Assembly: GCA_023442085.1 (NCBI GenBank)
Contig: JAEZMT010000088.1
Span: 1 to 44,325 of the forward strand
Source: Pseudomonadota bacterium
GTDB lineage: Bacteria > Pseudomonadota > Alphaproteobacteria > Rhizobiales > Xanthobacteraceae
Length of the DNA stretch: 44,325 nt
Direction: 5' to 3'
A program made the translations under genes and the position numbers. This document shows, piece after piece, positions 16,451-25,969 of the stretch. The stretch's first letter is position 1. Each line of letters opens with the position of its first letter. Below the pieces are notes generated by a model that searched no databases, was not told the DNA's origin, and worked only from the letters and a program-made list of their open reading frames with translations.

Positions 16451-16870
16451 TCACTCGGCGGCGGCAGGAGCCTTGGCGCCCTTGGCCTTCTTGCCCTTTG
16501 CATCGGCCGTGCGGTCCTGACGCTCGGCGATACGGGCGGACTTGCCGCGACGGTCGCGCAGGTAATACAGCTTGGCGCGACGCACCTTGCCGCGACGGAC
16601 CACCTTGATGGAGTCGATCAGCGGCGAATAGACCGGGAACACGCGCTCCACGCCTTCGCCGTAGGAAATCTTGCGGACGGTGAAGCTCTCGTTCAGGCCA
16701 CCGCCGGAACGGGCGATCACCACGCCCTCGTAGGCCTGCACACGGGTGCGCTCGCCTTCGACCACCTTCACGTTCACAGTCACGGTATCGCCGGGCTGGA
16801 ACTCGGGAATGGCCCGCTTCTCGGCGAGCTTCGTCGCCTGTTCGGCTTCGAGCGTCTGGATAATGTTCAT
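16451..16870 (-). CDS. rplS: 50S ribosomal protein L19
   Basis: Structural protein at the 30S-50S interface. The 139 residues begin MNIIQTLEAEQ and contain FQPGDTVTVNVKV, VQAYEGVVIARSGGGLNESFTVRKISYGEGVERVFP and VVRRGKVRRAKLYYLRD, all L19 hallmarks. A Lys/Ala-rich tail extends beyond the E. coli length, usual in alphaproteobacteria. The ATG at 16870 is chosen by homology over an in-frame start at 16903. It is the last gene of rimM-trmD-rplS and is followed by a clear terminator. Confidence 0.97.
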   Translation of the reverse strand: MNIIQTLEAEQATKLAEKRAIPEFQPGDTVTVNVKVVEGERTRVQAYEGVVIARSGGGLNESFTVRKISYGEGVERVFPVYSPLIDSIKVVRRGKVRRAKLYYLRDRRGKSARIAERQDRTADAKGKKAKGAKAPAAAE

Positions 16871-16974
16871 TGTCGCCAACCTCTTGGTGCCGCTTCGGAG
16901 CATGTCGCCCCGGCGCCACGTCGTGTCGTTTTAAGTTAAGGGACGCGGCTCCATACAGGAGAAAAGGGGCGCTG

Positions 16975-17688
16975 TCATTCCCTTTCCGTCTTGGATCCGT
17001 CACGTGGGGCGACAAGAAGGTCCGGCCGCCGCGCGCGCGTGACGGCCTCCGCCTCGGCCTGTCGCCAGCGGGCGATGCGGGCGTGGTCGCCGGAGGTGAG
17101 CACCTCGGGGATGCCCTCGCCCTCGAACAGTTGCGGCCTTGTATATTGCGGATATTCGAGCAGGCCGTGGGAGAAGCTCTCGTCGGTGCCGCTCTCGGCC
17201 TTGCCCATGACGCCGGGAATGAGCCGCACGCAGGCATCGAGCAGCAACAGCGCCGCCGCCTCGCCGCCGGAGAGCACCACGTCGCCCACGCACACCTCCT
17301 CAAGGCCCCGCCCCGCGACGATGCGCTCGTCCACCCCCTCGAATCGCCCGCAGAGGATGACCGCACCGGGCCCGGCAGCCAGTTCCCGCACGCGGGCCTG
17401 CGTGAGCGGCCGGCCGCGGGGGGTCATCAGCAGGCGGGGGCGGGGATCGTCGGGCGGGGAGACGGCGTCGATGGCGCGGGCGAGCACGTCGGCTCGCATC
17501 ACCATGCCCGGCCCGCCGCCGGCCGGCGTGTCATCCACCGAGCGATGGCGGTCGAGGGCGTAGTCGCGGATCTGCACCGCCTCCAATCCCCACAGCCCGT
17601 TCGCCAGCGCGCGGCCGGCGAGCGCATGGCCAAGGGGGCCGGGGAACATCTCCGGATAGAGGGTGAGGACGCTGGCTCGGAAGGTCAT
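16975..17688 (-). CDS. trmD: tRNA (guanine-37-N1) methyltransferase
   Basis: SPOUT-class enzyme that makes m1G37 next to the anticodon and so prevents +1 frameshifting. The 237 residues carry the SAM-binding trefoil-knot motifs CGRFEGVDERI and GDVVLSGGEAA, and the catalytic region ESFSHGLLEYPQYTRP. The C-terminal helical domain ends with HARIARWRQAEA. It lies 41 bases downstream of rimM and 104 bases upstream of rplS. Confidence 0.97.
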   Translation of the reverse strand: MTFRASVLTLYPEMFPGPLGHALAGRALANGLWGLEAVQIRDYALDRHRSVDDTPAGGGPGMVMRADVLARAIDAVSPPDDPRPRLLMTPRGRPLTQARVRELAAGPGAVILCGRFEGVDERIVAGRGLEEVCVGDVVLSGGEAAALLLLDACVRLIPGVMGKAESGTDESFSHGLLEYPQYTRPQLFEGEGIPEVLTSGDHARIARWRQAEAEAVTRARRPDLLVAPRDGSKTERE

Positions 17689-17729
17689 GGGGAGAGATGG
17701 GCGCGGGGCAGGACGGGAGTCAAATGGCC

Positions 17730-18284
17730 TCAGCCCTCCTTGTCCTCGCCGGTCTCCGGCTCCGCATCGCGGCGCTCGACGAAGGCTTCGGCGATGACCA
17801 CCCGGGCGCCCTTCAAATCCACCACCGGCACGGCATCGCGGGTGAAGGGCACCATCAGCGTCTTCGCCCGGATGCCAGGGAGGGCAGGGGCATATTCAAG
17901 GATGTCGCCGGCGCCGAAATCGTGCAGGGCGGTGACAGTGCCGATGCGCGCGCCGGCCTCGTCCTCCACGGCAAGGCCGATCAGGTCTGCATGGTAGAAG
18001 GTGTCCTCGTCCTCGGGCGCGGGCAGGGCTTCGCGGGGGACATAGAGGTCCAAATTGGTCAGCGCCTCGGCGGCCGTGCGGTCGGCGACGTTGGCGAGGC
18101 GGGCGACGAAATGATCCTTGGCCGCGCGCAGCGCCGTGATGCGATAGCGGGTGCGGCCGGTGGCATCGGTGAGCGGGTCGTAGTCGAGGATCGCGGCCGG
18201 ATCCTCGGTGAAGACGAACAGCCGCACCTCGCCCTTCACGCCATGAGGGGCGCCGATGCGGGCGACGAGGACGCGGTCGTTCAT
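17730..18284 (-). CDS. rimM: Ribosome maturation factor RimM
   Basis: Assists 16S rRNA processing and assembly of the 30S head, binding S19. The 184 residues start MNDRVLVARIGAPHGVKGEVRLFVFTE, the classic N-terminal barrel; the PRC-barrel C-terminal half includes FYHADLIGLAVEDEAGARIG and VPFTRDAVPVVDLKGARVV. The ATG at 18284 starts the conserved sequence. In most bacteria rpsP (S16) precedes rimM; here a divergent dehydrogenase gene is found instead. Confidence 0.95.
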   Translation of the reverse strand: MNDRVLVARIGAPHGVKGEVRLFVFTEDPAAILDYDPLTDATGRTRYRITALRAAKDHFVARLANVADRTAAEALTNLDLYVPREALPAPEDEDTFYHADLIGLAVEDEAGARIGTVTALHDFGAGDILEYAPALPGIRAKTLMVPFTRDAVPVVDLKGARVVIAEAFVERRDAEPETGEDKEG

Positions 18285-18456
18285 CTCAACTCCGGTGCTG
18301 GGCGCCTTCAAGGGGGCGCGGCGGCGGCTCTAGACCTTATGTCCGTCTTTGCCAAGCGGAAGGCCGCGCCCTTCCCTGCCGCGCGGCGCTTTCGCGCTGC
18401 CTTGCGGCCCATCGGATGCTTGCCCGGCGGCGGCGGCTGATGCAACTTGCGCCCCC

Positions 18457-19905
18457 ATGTCGAGCCATGCCCCCCAACCCATCCTTCTCGATGCCGTCCG
18501 CCTCTCCGGGCTTCTGGACCGCATCGCCGCCCGCATTGGTGCGTCCTACGTGCGCACCGACGCCCACGACCTCGCCCCCCATCTGGTGGAGGGGCGGGGC
18601 CTCTACCAGGGTACGACCCCGGCGCTGGTCGAGCCAGCCAATACCGAGGAAGTGGCCTTCCTGGTCGCCGCCTGCGCCGAGGCCGGGGTGCCGGTGGTGC
18701 CGCAGGGCGGCAATACCGGCCTTGTGGGCGGTCAGGTGCCGTTCGGCGCGCTGCTGCTCTCGCTGCGCCGGCTGAACCGCATCCGCGACCTCGATCCGGT
18801 GGACCTCACCGTCATCGCCGAGGCCGGCTGCACGCTGCATCAGGTGCAGCAGGCGGCGGAGGCGGCGGGCTGCCTGTTCCCGCTCTCCATCGGTTCGGAA
18901 GGCTCCTGCCAGATCGGCGGCAATCTCTCCACCAACGCCGGCGGCACCGCCGTGCTGCGCTATGGCAACATGCGCGAACTCGCCTTCGGACTCGAGGTGG
19001 TGCTGCCGGACGGCCGGATCTGGAACGGCCTGTCGCGCCTGCGCAAGGACAATACCGGCTACGCGCTGAAGGACCTCTTCATCGGCGCGGAGGGCACGCT
19101 CGGCATCATCACCGCCGCCGTGCTGCGCCTGTTCCCGGCGCCCCGCGCCCGGGCGACGGCGCTGCTGGGCATCGCCGATCCCGAAACCGCGCTCTCCCTG
19201 TTCCGCCGCCTGCGCAATGCGGCGGGCGACAGCCTGACCGGCTTCGAGATCATGCCGGACTTCGGCCTGGAGATCGTGCTCAAGCACATGCCGGGCTCGG
19301 TGCGCCCGCTGGCGGAGCGGCACGCCTGGTACGTGCTCGCGGAGCTCACCTCCACGCGCCCCAATGACGATCTTTCCCAGCTCGCCCTCGACACGTTCGA
19401 GGCGGCGTTCGAGGCAGGCGAGATCGAGGATGCGGTGGTGGGCTCCTCCGAAGCCCAGTGCGACGCCCTGTGGAAGCTGCGCGAGGACATGTCGGACGCG
19501 CAGAAGTTCGAAGGCGGCTCCATCAAGCACGACGTGTCCGTGCCGGTGTCCAAGGTGCCGTACTTCATCGCCGAGGCGAACCGGCTGTGCGAGGCGCATA
19601 TGCCGGGCATCCGCATCTGCGCCTTCGGCCACATGGGCGACGGCAACATCCACTACAACCTCAGCCAGCCCGAGGGCATGGACAAGGCCGCGTACCTTGC
19701 CACCTGGGAGGAGTTCAACCGCATCGTCCACGATCTCGTGGCCTCGCTGGGCGGCTCCATCTCGGCGGAGCACGGCATCGGCATCCTCAAGCGCGAGGAG
19801 CTGCCCATGTACAAGGACAAGGTGGCGCTGGACGTGATGGCCGCCATCAAGCGCGCCATCGATCCGCGTGGCCTCGCCAATCCCGGCAAGGTGCTGATGG
19901 ATTGA
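18457..19905 (+). CDS. FAD-linked D-2-hydroxyacid dehydrogenase (GlcD/DLD type)
   Basis: A 482-residue flavoprotein of the FAD_binding_4 / FAD-oxidase_C class, which includes D-lactate, glycolate (GlcD) and D-2-hydroxyglutarate dehydrogenases. The FAD pyrophosphate loop VVPQGGNTGLVGG is at about 80-92 and IGGNLSTNAGG follows. Near the C-terminus are FGHMGDGNIHYN (about 390-401) and SAEHGIGILKREEL (about 436-449), which hold metal- and substrate-binding residues. Specificity cannot be told from sequence; it stands alone without glcE/glcF, which argues against a glycolate oxidase complex. The ATG at 18457 starts the conserved part. Confidence 0.88.
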   Translation: MSSHAPQPILLDAVRLSGLLDRIAARIGASYVRTDAHDLAPHLVEGRGLYQGTTPALVEPANTEEVAFLVAACAEAGVPVVPQGGNTGLVGGQVPFGALLLSLRRLNRIRDLDPVDLTVIAEAGCTLHQVQQAAEAAGCLFPLSIGSEGSCQIGGNLSTNAGGTAVLRYGNMRELAFGLEVVLPDGRIWNGLSRLRKDNTGYALKDLFIGAEGTLGIITAAVLRLFPAPRARATALLGIADPETALSLFRRLRNAAGDSLTGFEIMPDFGLEIVLKHMPGSVRPLAERHAWYVLAELTSTRPNDDLSQLALDTFEAAFEAGEIEDAVVGSSEAQCDALWKLREDMSDAQKFEGGSIKHDVSVPVSKVPYFIAEANRLCEAHMPGIRICAFGHMGDGNIHYNLSQPEGMDKAAYLATWEEFNRIVHDLVASLGGSISAEHGIGILKREELPMYKDKVALDVMAAIKRAIDPRGLANPGKVLMD

Positions 19906-19918
19906 GGGAGACCAAACC

Positions 19919-19946
19919 CCGCGGCTTCTAGCGCAGCGCGGTTTTT
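19919..19946 (+). terminator. Possible terminator of the dehydrogenase gene
   Basis: CCGCG at 19919-19923 can pair with CGCGG at 19937-19941, followed directly by TTTTT (19942-19946) and more T-rich sequence. The stem is short (5 pairs) with a 13-base loop, so it is weak, but the T-run and position 14 bases after the stop fit. Confidence 0.45.
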
Positions 19947-19993
19947 GCTTTTCTTCGCTCAGGCGCCGCGTGGGCTTATGCGCGGCGCAGGCG

Positions 19994-21202
19994 CTAGGCC
20001 GGCCGGCGGCGCACGGCGAAAGCGGTTCCGACCGCGAGGGCCAATGCGGCGGCGGCGCCCACGAACACCATGCGCGGATGGTGGTGATCCAGCATCAGGC
20101 CGAACATCAGCGGTCCCACCAGCGAGCCGATGTCGTAGCCCGAATAGACGATGCCGAAGACCTTGCCGGTGGCGCCCGCCGGCGCCGCGCTGCGCACCAG
20201 CACGTCGCGCGAGGGCGTGGTGAGGCCCATGCAAAAGCCGACCAAGGCGATGAGACCAACCGTCACCTCAGGAGCCGCCTGAAGCCAGGCGGCGAGGAAG
20301 CCGAAGGCGGCGGCGGCCGCAAGGCCGCTCATGGCGATCTGGTGGTGCTGGGCGGAGCGGTCGGCCACATGCCCGCCGATGGCGACGCCCGCCGTGTTGC
20401 CCACCTGGAACAGCGCCACCGCCAGCGTCGCCAGCGCCACCGCCGCGCCGAAGCCTTCCTGCAGAGCGACGATGGAGAAGCTCTGGATGCCCGAGAGGGC
20501 GACGGCGGTGAGGGTGAAGTAGAGGAAGGCCATCAGCACCACGGGCATGGCCAGCACATCGAGGAACGAGAGCGGCGTGCCGCCCGCCGCCGCATGAGCC
20601 GCGCGTCCAGCCGGCGCGCGCAGGGGGCCTCGGAACACCGCCAGCAGAAGCCCGATCAGCACCACCAGGAGCCCCATGGCGATGAGCGCCGTGCGCCAGC
20701 CGAAATGCGCGCCGATGGCGCCCGACACGATGGGCGACAGGCCGAAGCCGATGCTTCCGGCAATCACATGGGCGGCGAAGGCCCGCCCGAGCCGGGGCGC
20801 CGCCACCTTGTGGCTGAGGATGGAGAGGTCGGCCGGGTGGTAGACCGAATTGCCGAGGCCGGCGAGCGCGGCGAGAGGCAGCAGGAGGACATAGCTCGGC
20901 GCGATACCCATGGCCGCCGTCGCGGCGCCCTGGGTGAGGATGCCGGCGAGCAGCAGGCGGTCGGCGCCGAAACGGTCCACCAGCACGCCAGCGGCCACCT
21001 GCCCGGCGCCCGAGAACAGATAGAAAACGGAGAGCAGCAGTCCCAGCTCGATGAAGGAGACCTGCAGGTCGGCCCGCATCATGATGAACAGCGGGGCGAG
21101 GGCGAGCTGGAGGAAATGGCTGCAGAAGTGGGCGCTGCAGACGGCGCCGATGGAGGAAACCTCGGCCGCGGGCCAGCCGGCCGCGCGCGCTTCGATGGAC
21201 AT
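19994..21202 (-). CDS. MFS transporter
   Basis: A 402-residue protein with about 12 membrane helices. The MFS A-motif-like loop GVLVDRFGADRLLL is between helices 2 and 3, and the second half repeats it loosely as GGHVADRSAQHH. The segment AGLGNSVYHPADLSILSHKV recalls the fosmidomycin-resistance (Fsr)-like branch of MFS; the substrate is unknown. GGAGTGG stands before the ATG at 21202. It is transcribed alone towards the dehydrogenase gene. Confidence 0.85.
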   Translation of the reverse strand: MSIEARAAGWPAAEVSSIGAVCSAHFCSHFLQLALAPLFIMMRADLQVSFIELGLLLSVFYLFSGAGQVAAGVLVDRFGADRLLLAGILTQGAATAAMGIAPSYVLLLPLAALAGLGNSVYHPADLSILSHKVAAPRLGRAFAAHVIAGSIGFGLSPIVSGAIGAHFGWRTALIAMGLLVVLIGLLLAVFRGPLRAPAGRAAHAAAGGTPLSFLDVLAMPVVLMAFLYFTLTAVALSGIQSFSIVALQEGFGAAVALATLAVALFQVGNTAGVAIGGHVADRSAQHHQIAMSGLAAAAAFGFLAAWLQAAPEVTVGLIALVGFCMGLTTPSRDVLVRSAAPAGATGKVFGIVYSGYDIGSLVGPLMFGLMLDHHHPRMVFVGAAAALALAVGTAFAVRRRPA

Positions 21203-21448
21203 GATTTGCCACTCCGTCCCCGGCGGGGCACCGGGATCAGGCCGGTCCGGCTGCGCCGTTCCGGATGCTGCGTCTCCCCCTCTTCGGCCGGCTCGATGCC
21301 GCCTCGCCCGCGCGCCCCACGCGCCGGCTCAGCTTTGGGCGAGGGTTGGCTCCCTCGATTGTCCAGGACCGTGCAGGGCACGCTTACCGCTTCCCCGCGA
21401 AGGACGCACGCATATTCTGGCTATCGCCAGCCTGGGCGGACGCGCCCG

Positions 21449-23503
21449 TCAGCGAGTCCGGCGGGGGCCGTGGCCGCCGAAATAGCGCAGGGTCAGGCAG
21501 GTGATATCGTCGGCCTGGGGCGCGCCCCGCTCGAAGACATGCACCGCCGCCAGCACCCGCTCGTTCAGCTCCTCCACCGACCAGTCGGCGGCGCCGCTGC
21601 GCAGCAGCTCCTCCACGCGCTCCTCGCCGTAGGGCTGCTCGTCGATGTCGAAGGCCTCCGTCACGCCGTCCGTATAGAGGAAGAGCGCATCGCCGGGCGC
21701 GAGGTGCAATTCGTGCTGCTGGTAGACGAAGCCTTCCAGCACAGCCACCGCCATGCCGCCGGTGGAGGGCACGGTGGTCACCTCGCCGGAGCGGGCAATG
21801 CGGTAGGGCAGATTGTGACCGGCATTCACATAGGTGACCTTCCCCGAGGATAGGTCGACCACGCCATAGAGCACGGTGACGAACAGCATCTGCTCGTTTT
21901 CCACCGCGAGCAGGTCGTTGAGGCGACGGATGCAGCCCGCCGGCGAGCGCTCGAACAGCGCGGTGGAGCGCAGAAGGGTGCGGGAGATGGCCATGAAAAG
22001 GGCCGCCGGCACGCCCTTGCCGGAGACGTCCGCCACCACGAAGCCGAGCGTGGTGTCGTCGATCATGAAGTAGTCGTAGAAGTCGCCGCCGACCTCGCGC
22101 GCGGGGGTCATCTGGCCGTGCACGGCGACGCGCGCATCCGGCGGGAACTCCTTCGGCAGGATGGCGAGCTGCACCTGGCGGGCGATCTCCAGCTCCTGCT
22201 GGAGGCCGGCGAGCTTAGTCTTGGTGATGAGGGCCTCGCGCAGTTCCACCACCATGGACGAGAGGCGGGTGTGCTGCTCGACGATGCGCCGCGAGAGGTC
22301 GTGAAGCACTCGGGCGACACGCTTCAGCTCGTCGTCGTTCTCGCTCTCCTCGCCCTTGGCGAGCAGGGCCAGAACCTCCTCGCGATCGGTCGGATCGATG
22401 GCGTCGGCCAGCGCCTGCAGCTCGCCGGAGATCACCACCTCCTGCCGCCGCCGCACGCGCTCGCGCTGGCGCCGGCTCTCGGCGAGGGCCTGCACATTGC
22501 CGCGCAGCGCGACGACGGCCGCGGCGATGCGGCCGATCTCGTCATTGCCGGCATGACCCACCGTCACCGACGTGTCGCCGCGGGAGAGGGCCTGCAGCAC
22601 GTCGATGGCCGATTCCAGCGGCCGGAAGCTGTACCAGAGGAAGACGTTCAGCCCCACGACGCCCAGCAGCACGAGACCGATCGCGCCTGCGACCGCGGAC
22701 TGCCGGATGAGGGCGGTGGCCTGCACCGTCTGCGTCGTGTCCTCGAGGCTCACCAGCGCGCCCACGGCGCTGCCGCTCACGTCGGCGACGGGGATGGAGG
22801 TGACGTTGTAGTTGCGCCCGTCCAGCATCAACTGCTCGGCGGTGGGCCGGCGCGGCGTGATGGATACCTTCGCCCGCTCCCACAGGCGGAAATCGCTGCT
22901 GGCGACGACCCGCCCGCGCAGGGTGATGAGGGTCGTGGCGGCGCTGATGCCGCGCGCAAAGCGGTCCATGCCGAGCGCCGCATCGCGGCCGAGCACGAGC
23001 ACCGCCCGTCCGAGACCGGGCAGATCGACGGTGCGGGTGGTGATGACGATCACCTGCGAGCCGCTGATCTGGCGCAACCCGGAAAGAATTTCGCCCTTGA
23101 GGGCGCGGTCGAGGCTGCCCGCGTCCAGGATGTAGCGGGCATTGGTGGAGCTGTCGCTGAACACCACCTCCCGGTCGGCGGCCACCACCTCGAAATAGGT
23201 GGCGGGATCGTCGATATCGATGCCCACCTCGCGGATGGCCGCGGCGATGCCCGGCCGGTCCGAGAAGCCCAGCGCGATCCGGAAAGGAGAGGAGCTGTCG
23301 ATGCGCTCCAGGATGCGGGCGAGATTGGCGGTTTGGAAGGCGACGATCTCACGCCAGAGGACGGTCTGTCCCTCGATGGCCAGCTCGCCCTCGCGGGCCT
23401 GGGCGACGCGGTCGCGCAGCACCGTGGCGCCCCAGATACCCAGCATGAGCACGGTGAAGCCGGTGGCGACGATGAGGGTGATGCGGGTGCGCAGCAGCAT
23501 CAC
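21449..23503 (-). CDS. Membrane sensor SpoIIE-type protein phosphatase (RsbU-like)
   Basis: A 684-residue protein: membrane helix (about 8-30), large extracytoplasmic Cache-like sensor (about 35-265), second helix (about 266-290), HAMP (about 290-340), coiled coil, then a PP2C/SpoIIE phosphatase domain (about 440-675). Phosphatase metal motifs are visible: GGDFYDYF (472-479), ADVSGKG, YTDGVTEA and QADDITCL. Proteins of this design dephosphorylate STAS-domain anti-anti-sigma factors on an external signal. Two STAS genes and an RsbW-like ATPase gene lie across the divergent promoter. Its ATG overlaps the stop of the upstream sensor gene (ATGA), so the three leftward genes form one coupled operon. 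Confidence 0.9.
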   Translation of the reverse strand: MMLLRTRITLIVATGFTVLMLGIWGATVLRDRVAQAREGELAIEGQTVLWREIVAFQTANLARILERIDSSSPFRIALGFSDRPGIAAAIREVGIDIDDPATYFEVVAADREVVFSDSSTNARYILDAGSLDRALKGEILSGLRQISGSQVIVITTRTVDLPGLGRAVLVLGRDAALGMDRFARGISAATTLITLRGRVVASSDFRLWERAKVSITPRRPTAEQLMLDGRNYNVTSIPVADVSGSAVGALVSLEDTTQTVQATALIRQSAVAGAIGLVLLGVVGLNVFLWYSFRPLESAIDVLQALSRGDTSVTVGHAGNDEIGRIAAAVVALRGNVQALAESRRQRERVRRRQEVVISGELQALADAIDPTDREEVLALLAKGEESENDDELKRVARVLHDLSRRIVEQHTRLSSMVVELREALITKTKLAGLQQELEIARQVQLAILPKEFPPDARVAVHGQMTPAREVGGDFYDYFMIDDTTLGFVVADVSGKGVPAALFMAISRTLLRSTALFERSPAGCIRRLNDLLAVENEQMLFVTVLYGVVDLSSGKVTYVNAGHNLPYRIARSGEVTTVPSTGGMAVAVLEGFVYQQHELHLAPGDALFLYTDGVTEAFDIDEQPYGEERVEELLRSGAADWSVEELNERVLAAVHVFERGAPQADDITCLTLRYFGGHGPRRTR

Positions 23504-24333
23504 GATCCCCGCACCTTGTCGGCGCGGCCGGGCGGCGCCAGCACCTCGCGCCGGACACGTTCCACATCGGGTCTGAGCCCGCCGTCGAAATCCACCGCCA
23601 GCAGTTCCTCCGCATAGGCCTCGAAGACGGAGCGACGCTCGGCGACCCTGCGGTTGCCGTGCTCAAGCTCCCTGAAGGCCCGGCCAACCGCGCCGCGGGC
23701 GCTTTGGCGACGGCCATGCGGGAGCATCGCATCGCGTTCGCCGAATTGGCCGTTCACCGCCTCCGCGAGACCCTTGGCGAGGCGGGCGCGGGCACCCTCC
23801 AGCGCGTTGCCCACCAGAAGGCCGGCGGCCAGCGCCGCCAGCGCGGCGCAGACCGTGACCACCACCGCCGCCTTCAGGCCGATATCGGCGAAAGAGGCGG
23901 CGAGGGCGGCGGGATTGGTGGTGACCTCCACCGAAGCCACCGTGTTGTTGTCCACCACCACAGGCGCGCTTACCGAATCAGCGCCGGAATGCTCGCCGAT
24001 GGCGCTGCGGATTTCGCGCCCGTCCGATCCACGCAGCACGATTTGGGTGAGGCCGGGAGTCCGCGTGAGTGTCTCTGAGAGATGCTGCTCCACGCCGGGC
24101 AGGAGTTTCAGGGGGATGCCGAAGCGGGCCGCCTTCTCGAACTGCTGGGCGAGGGTGCGGGCCACCGACGTGCCGATCACCAGCGCGTCGCGGCGGGCGC
24201 TCTCCTCGACGCGGGCACGGTACCCGTTGATGAGCAGGGCCGCGGCGATACCGCCGAGGACGAGGGTAAGGATGAGCGCGAACAGACCGGTCATGAGCCG
24301 GGCGCGGCCGCTCTCGGCGATCTCAGGCCGCAT
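23500..24333 (-). CDS. Two-helix membrane sensor without output domain
   Basis: A 277-residue protein with membrane helices at about 14-36 and 154-176 flanking a small periplasmic domain, then a cytoplasmic helical tail of about 100 residues (RRVAERRSVFEAYAEELLAVDFDGG). The periplasmic domain carries EKAARFGIPLKLLPGV (66-81) and TQIVLRGSDGREI, nearly the same motif as in the sensors at 25301 and 25966. No kinase, cyclase or methyl-accepting domain is present. The gene overlaps the sensor gene before it by 11 bases and the phosphatase gene after it by ATGA. A signal-relay role to the phosphatase is inferred from coupling. Confidence 0.75.
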   Translation of the reverse strand: MRPEIAESGRARLMTGLFALILTLVLGGIAAALLINGYRARVEESARRDALVIGTSVARTLAQQFEKAARFGIPLKLLPGVEQHLSETLTRTPGLTQIVLRGSDGREIRSAIGEHSGADSVSAPVVVDNNTVASVEVTTNPAALAASFADIGLKAAVVVTVCAALAALAAGLLVGNALEGARARLAKGLAEAVNGQFGERDAMLPHGRRQSARGAVGRAFRELEHGNRRVAERRSVFEAYAEELLAVDFDGGLRPDVERVRREVLAPPGRADKVRGS

Positions 24334-25069
24334 CGTCGAGCGCTCCCAACTGGCCGAGCCCGCGATCCACGCGCGCCTCGGCCTCCCGCCAGCTCTTCAC
24401 CGTGGCCTCGGCGAGGGGAGTGAGGCCGCCGTCGTCGACAGGAGGCCCGCCCTCGCCGCGCAACACCCGCGTCACCCGTTCGAACGGGCGGGTCAGCATG
24501 TGGACGAACGCAAATGCGGCGATGATCGCCGCGATAGAGGCGGCGAGCGAAAGCACTCCGGTGCGGATCAGGAGATCGAGACCCAACCGGTCGGCGCGGG
24601 CGCTGCGCGCTTCGTCAGAGACGGTGACGGAGATGCCGCCTGCCACACCGAGATCGTTCTCGAATCGCGTGCCGAATACCGTGTCGCCGCGTTCCGCCGT
24701 CGCCCACTGGCTGTCGTCGCCCAGCCGCTTCACCCAGTCCGGGCTGACCTCCTCGCCGATCACGCTGCGGTCGGTCGAATAGATGGCGCGGCCGGCGGCA
24801 TTGAAGATGTCGATGGCGAGGATGGAGGGGTCGCCCGCCTTCTCGCGCTCGATGCGCGGCTGCAGCAGGGAAATCTGGTCGAGCAGCAGGCCGATGGAGA
24901 GATTCGCCTCGGTGGAGGCGCGCAGCGTTCCGAGCAGGTTGGCGACGCGCGCGCGCTCGATTTCCTCGCCCACCCGGTCGCTGGCCGAGAACGCGATCCC
25001 CGCGACCGCCACCACCGCAGCGGTCACGGACACGACGGCGACCAGGATGAGCCGGCTTACGAAAGTCAT
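24323..25069 (-). CDS. Membrane sensor protein, first gene of the phosphatase operon
   Basis: A 248-residue protein with helices at about 5-28 and 155-177. The periplasmic segment has LSIGLLLDQISLLQ, then SILAIDIFNAAGRAIYSTDRSVIGEE, a Cache-like fold signature. A HAMP-like cytoplasmic stretch (TRPFERVTRVLRGEG) and a short tail follow, with no catalytic domain. The gene faces the divergent 231-base region shared with the rightward half of the cluster. Function unknown; association with the phosphatase is inferred from the overlapping gene order. Confidence 0.75.
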   Translation of the reverse strand: MTFVSRLILVAVVSVTAAVVAVAGIAFSASDRVGEEIERARVANLLGTLRASTEANLSIGLLLDQISLLQPRIEREKAGDPSILAIDIFNAAGRAIYSTDRSVIGEEVSPDWVKRLGDDSQWATAERGDTVFGTRFENDLGVAGGISVTVSDEARSARADRLGLDLLIRTGVLSLAASIAAIIAAFAFVHMLTRPFERVTRVLRGEGGPPVDDGGLTPLAEATVKSWREAEARVDRGLGQLGALDDAA

Positions 25070-25300
25070 GCGGGGAACTTCGGTGGCGTGGACGGCCGGA
25101 CGTTAACCGCGCGCTCGCGGCCAAACCAGACAAAAAACTCCACTGCGACCAAAAAAACCTGCATTGTCAGCTTTGTTTTCGTGGCATGAAGGTCGGGCGG
25201 TCGGGCCCCACCCCAAGGTTAAGGCGCAGATTTCCAGGGCGGGATCGGACCGTGCGCCGGGGGCGCGGCTGTCGGCGCGAAAGGTCGAGCGCGAAGGGTC

Positions 25301-25969
25301 ATGAGGCGGACCACACTGGGGCTCATCATCGTGTTCGCGCTGATCGCGGCCGCGTGCGTCGCCTTCGGCGCCTACTTCTCCTATGTCACCCTCATCAACG
25401 CCCATCGCAGCGTCATCGAGGCCCGATGCGGCATCGCCGCGCAGCGGGTGGTGGATGTGGTGGAAAAAGCGGCCTCGCTGGGCATCGCGCTTCCCGCGCA
25501 GCAGACCCTGACGGCGGTGCTCGAGCGCGAATCCCGCGTCGAGGATGCGATTCGCTCCATGGACCTGACGGACGAGCACGGCATCGTGCTGTTCTCCAGC
25601 GAGCCCGGACGCGTCGGCCTCGATACGGGCCGGGACCACGAGCGCGGCCTGTCCCGTCCGGTGCGCAACGATATCGGTCAGAGCCTCGGCCGCGTGGTGG
25701 TGCGCTATGACAGCGCGATCCTGACCAACGGTTCGGCGGCGCTTGCGGCAGACCTCCGGCGCATCGCGCTTCCGACCCTCCTGTGGGCCGGCGCGGCAAC
25801 CCTCGTCATCGGCCTCCTCCTCGCGGCGCTGCTGCAGAGGGCCGTGCGCCGGGCCGCGGAGCCACGCCTGTGGCCGCCGGCCGCCCGCGCCGCGCTCGCC
25901 TCCGTGGAGGAAGCGCACCGGACCACGCGGTCGCCTGGCGCAGGCCTTCCGGGTGGAGGCGCCGCATGA
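25301..25969 (+). CDS. Two-helix membrane sensor, first rightward gene of the cluster
   Basis: A 222-residue protein: helix at about 5-29, periplasmic domain with EKAASLGIALPAQQTL (55-70) and IRSMDLTDEHGIVLFSS, helix at about 156-178, and a short basic Pro/Ala-rich tail with no recognisable output domain. The motif position matches that of the fused sensor-transporter encoded next. Its stop overlaps the next start by ATGA, so the two are co-translated. I considered that this and the next frame are one broken gene, but each has its own complete sensor. Confidence 0.75.
   Translation: MRRTTLGLIIVFALIAAACVAFGAYFSYVTLINAHRSVIEARCGIAAQRVVDVVEKAASLGIALPAQQTLTAVLERESRVEDAIRSMDLTDEHGIVLFSSEPGRVGLDTGRDHERGLSRPVRNDIGQSLGRVVVRYDSAILTNGSAALAADLRRIALPTLLWAGAATLVIGLLLAALLQRAVRRAAEPRLWPPAARAALASVEEAHRTTRSPGAGLPGGGAA

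Noticed and set aside
22118..23617. A 499-codon open frame antisense to the SpoIIE-type phosphatase
   Set aside because: Composition is Gly/Ala/Arg/His-rich with no domain, and the opposite strand encodes a clear multi-domain protein. Long antisense frames are common in DNA this GC-rich; the same applies at 140-1060, 11285-13234, 18337-19773 and 19970-21853.
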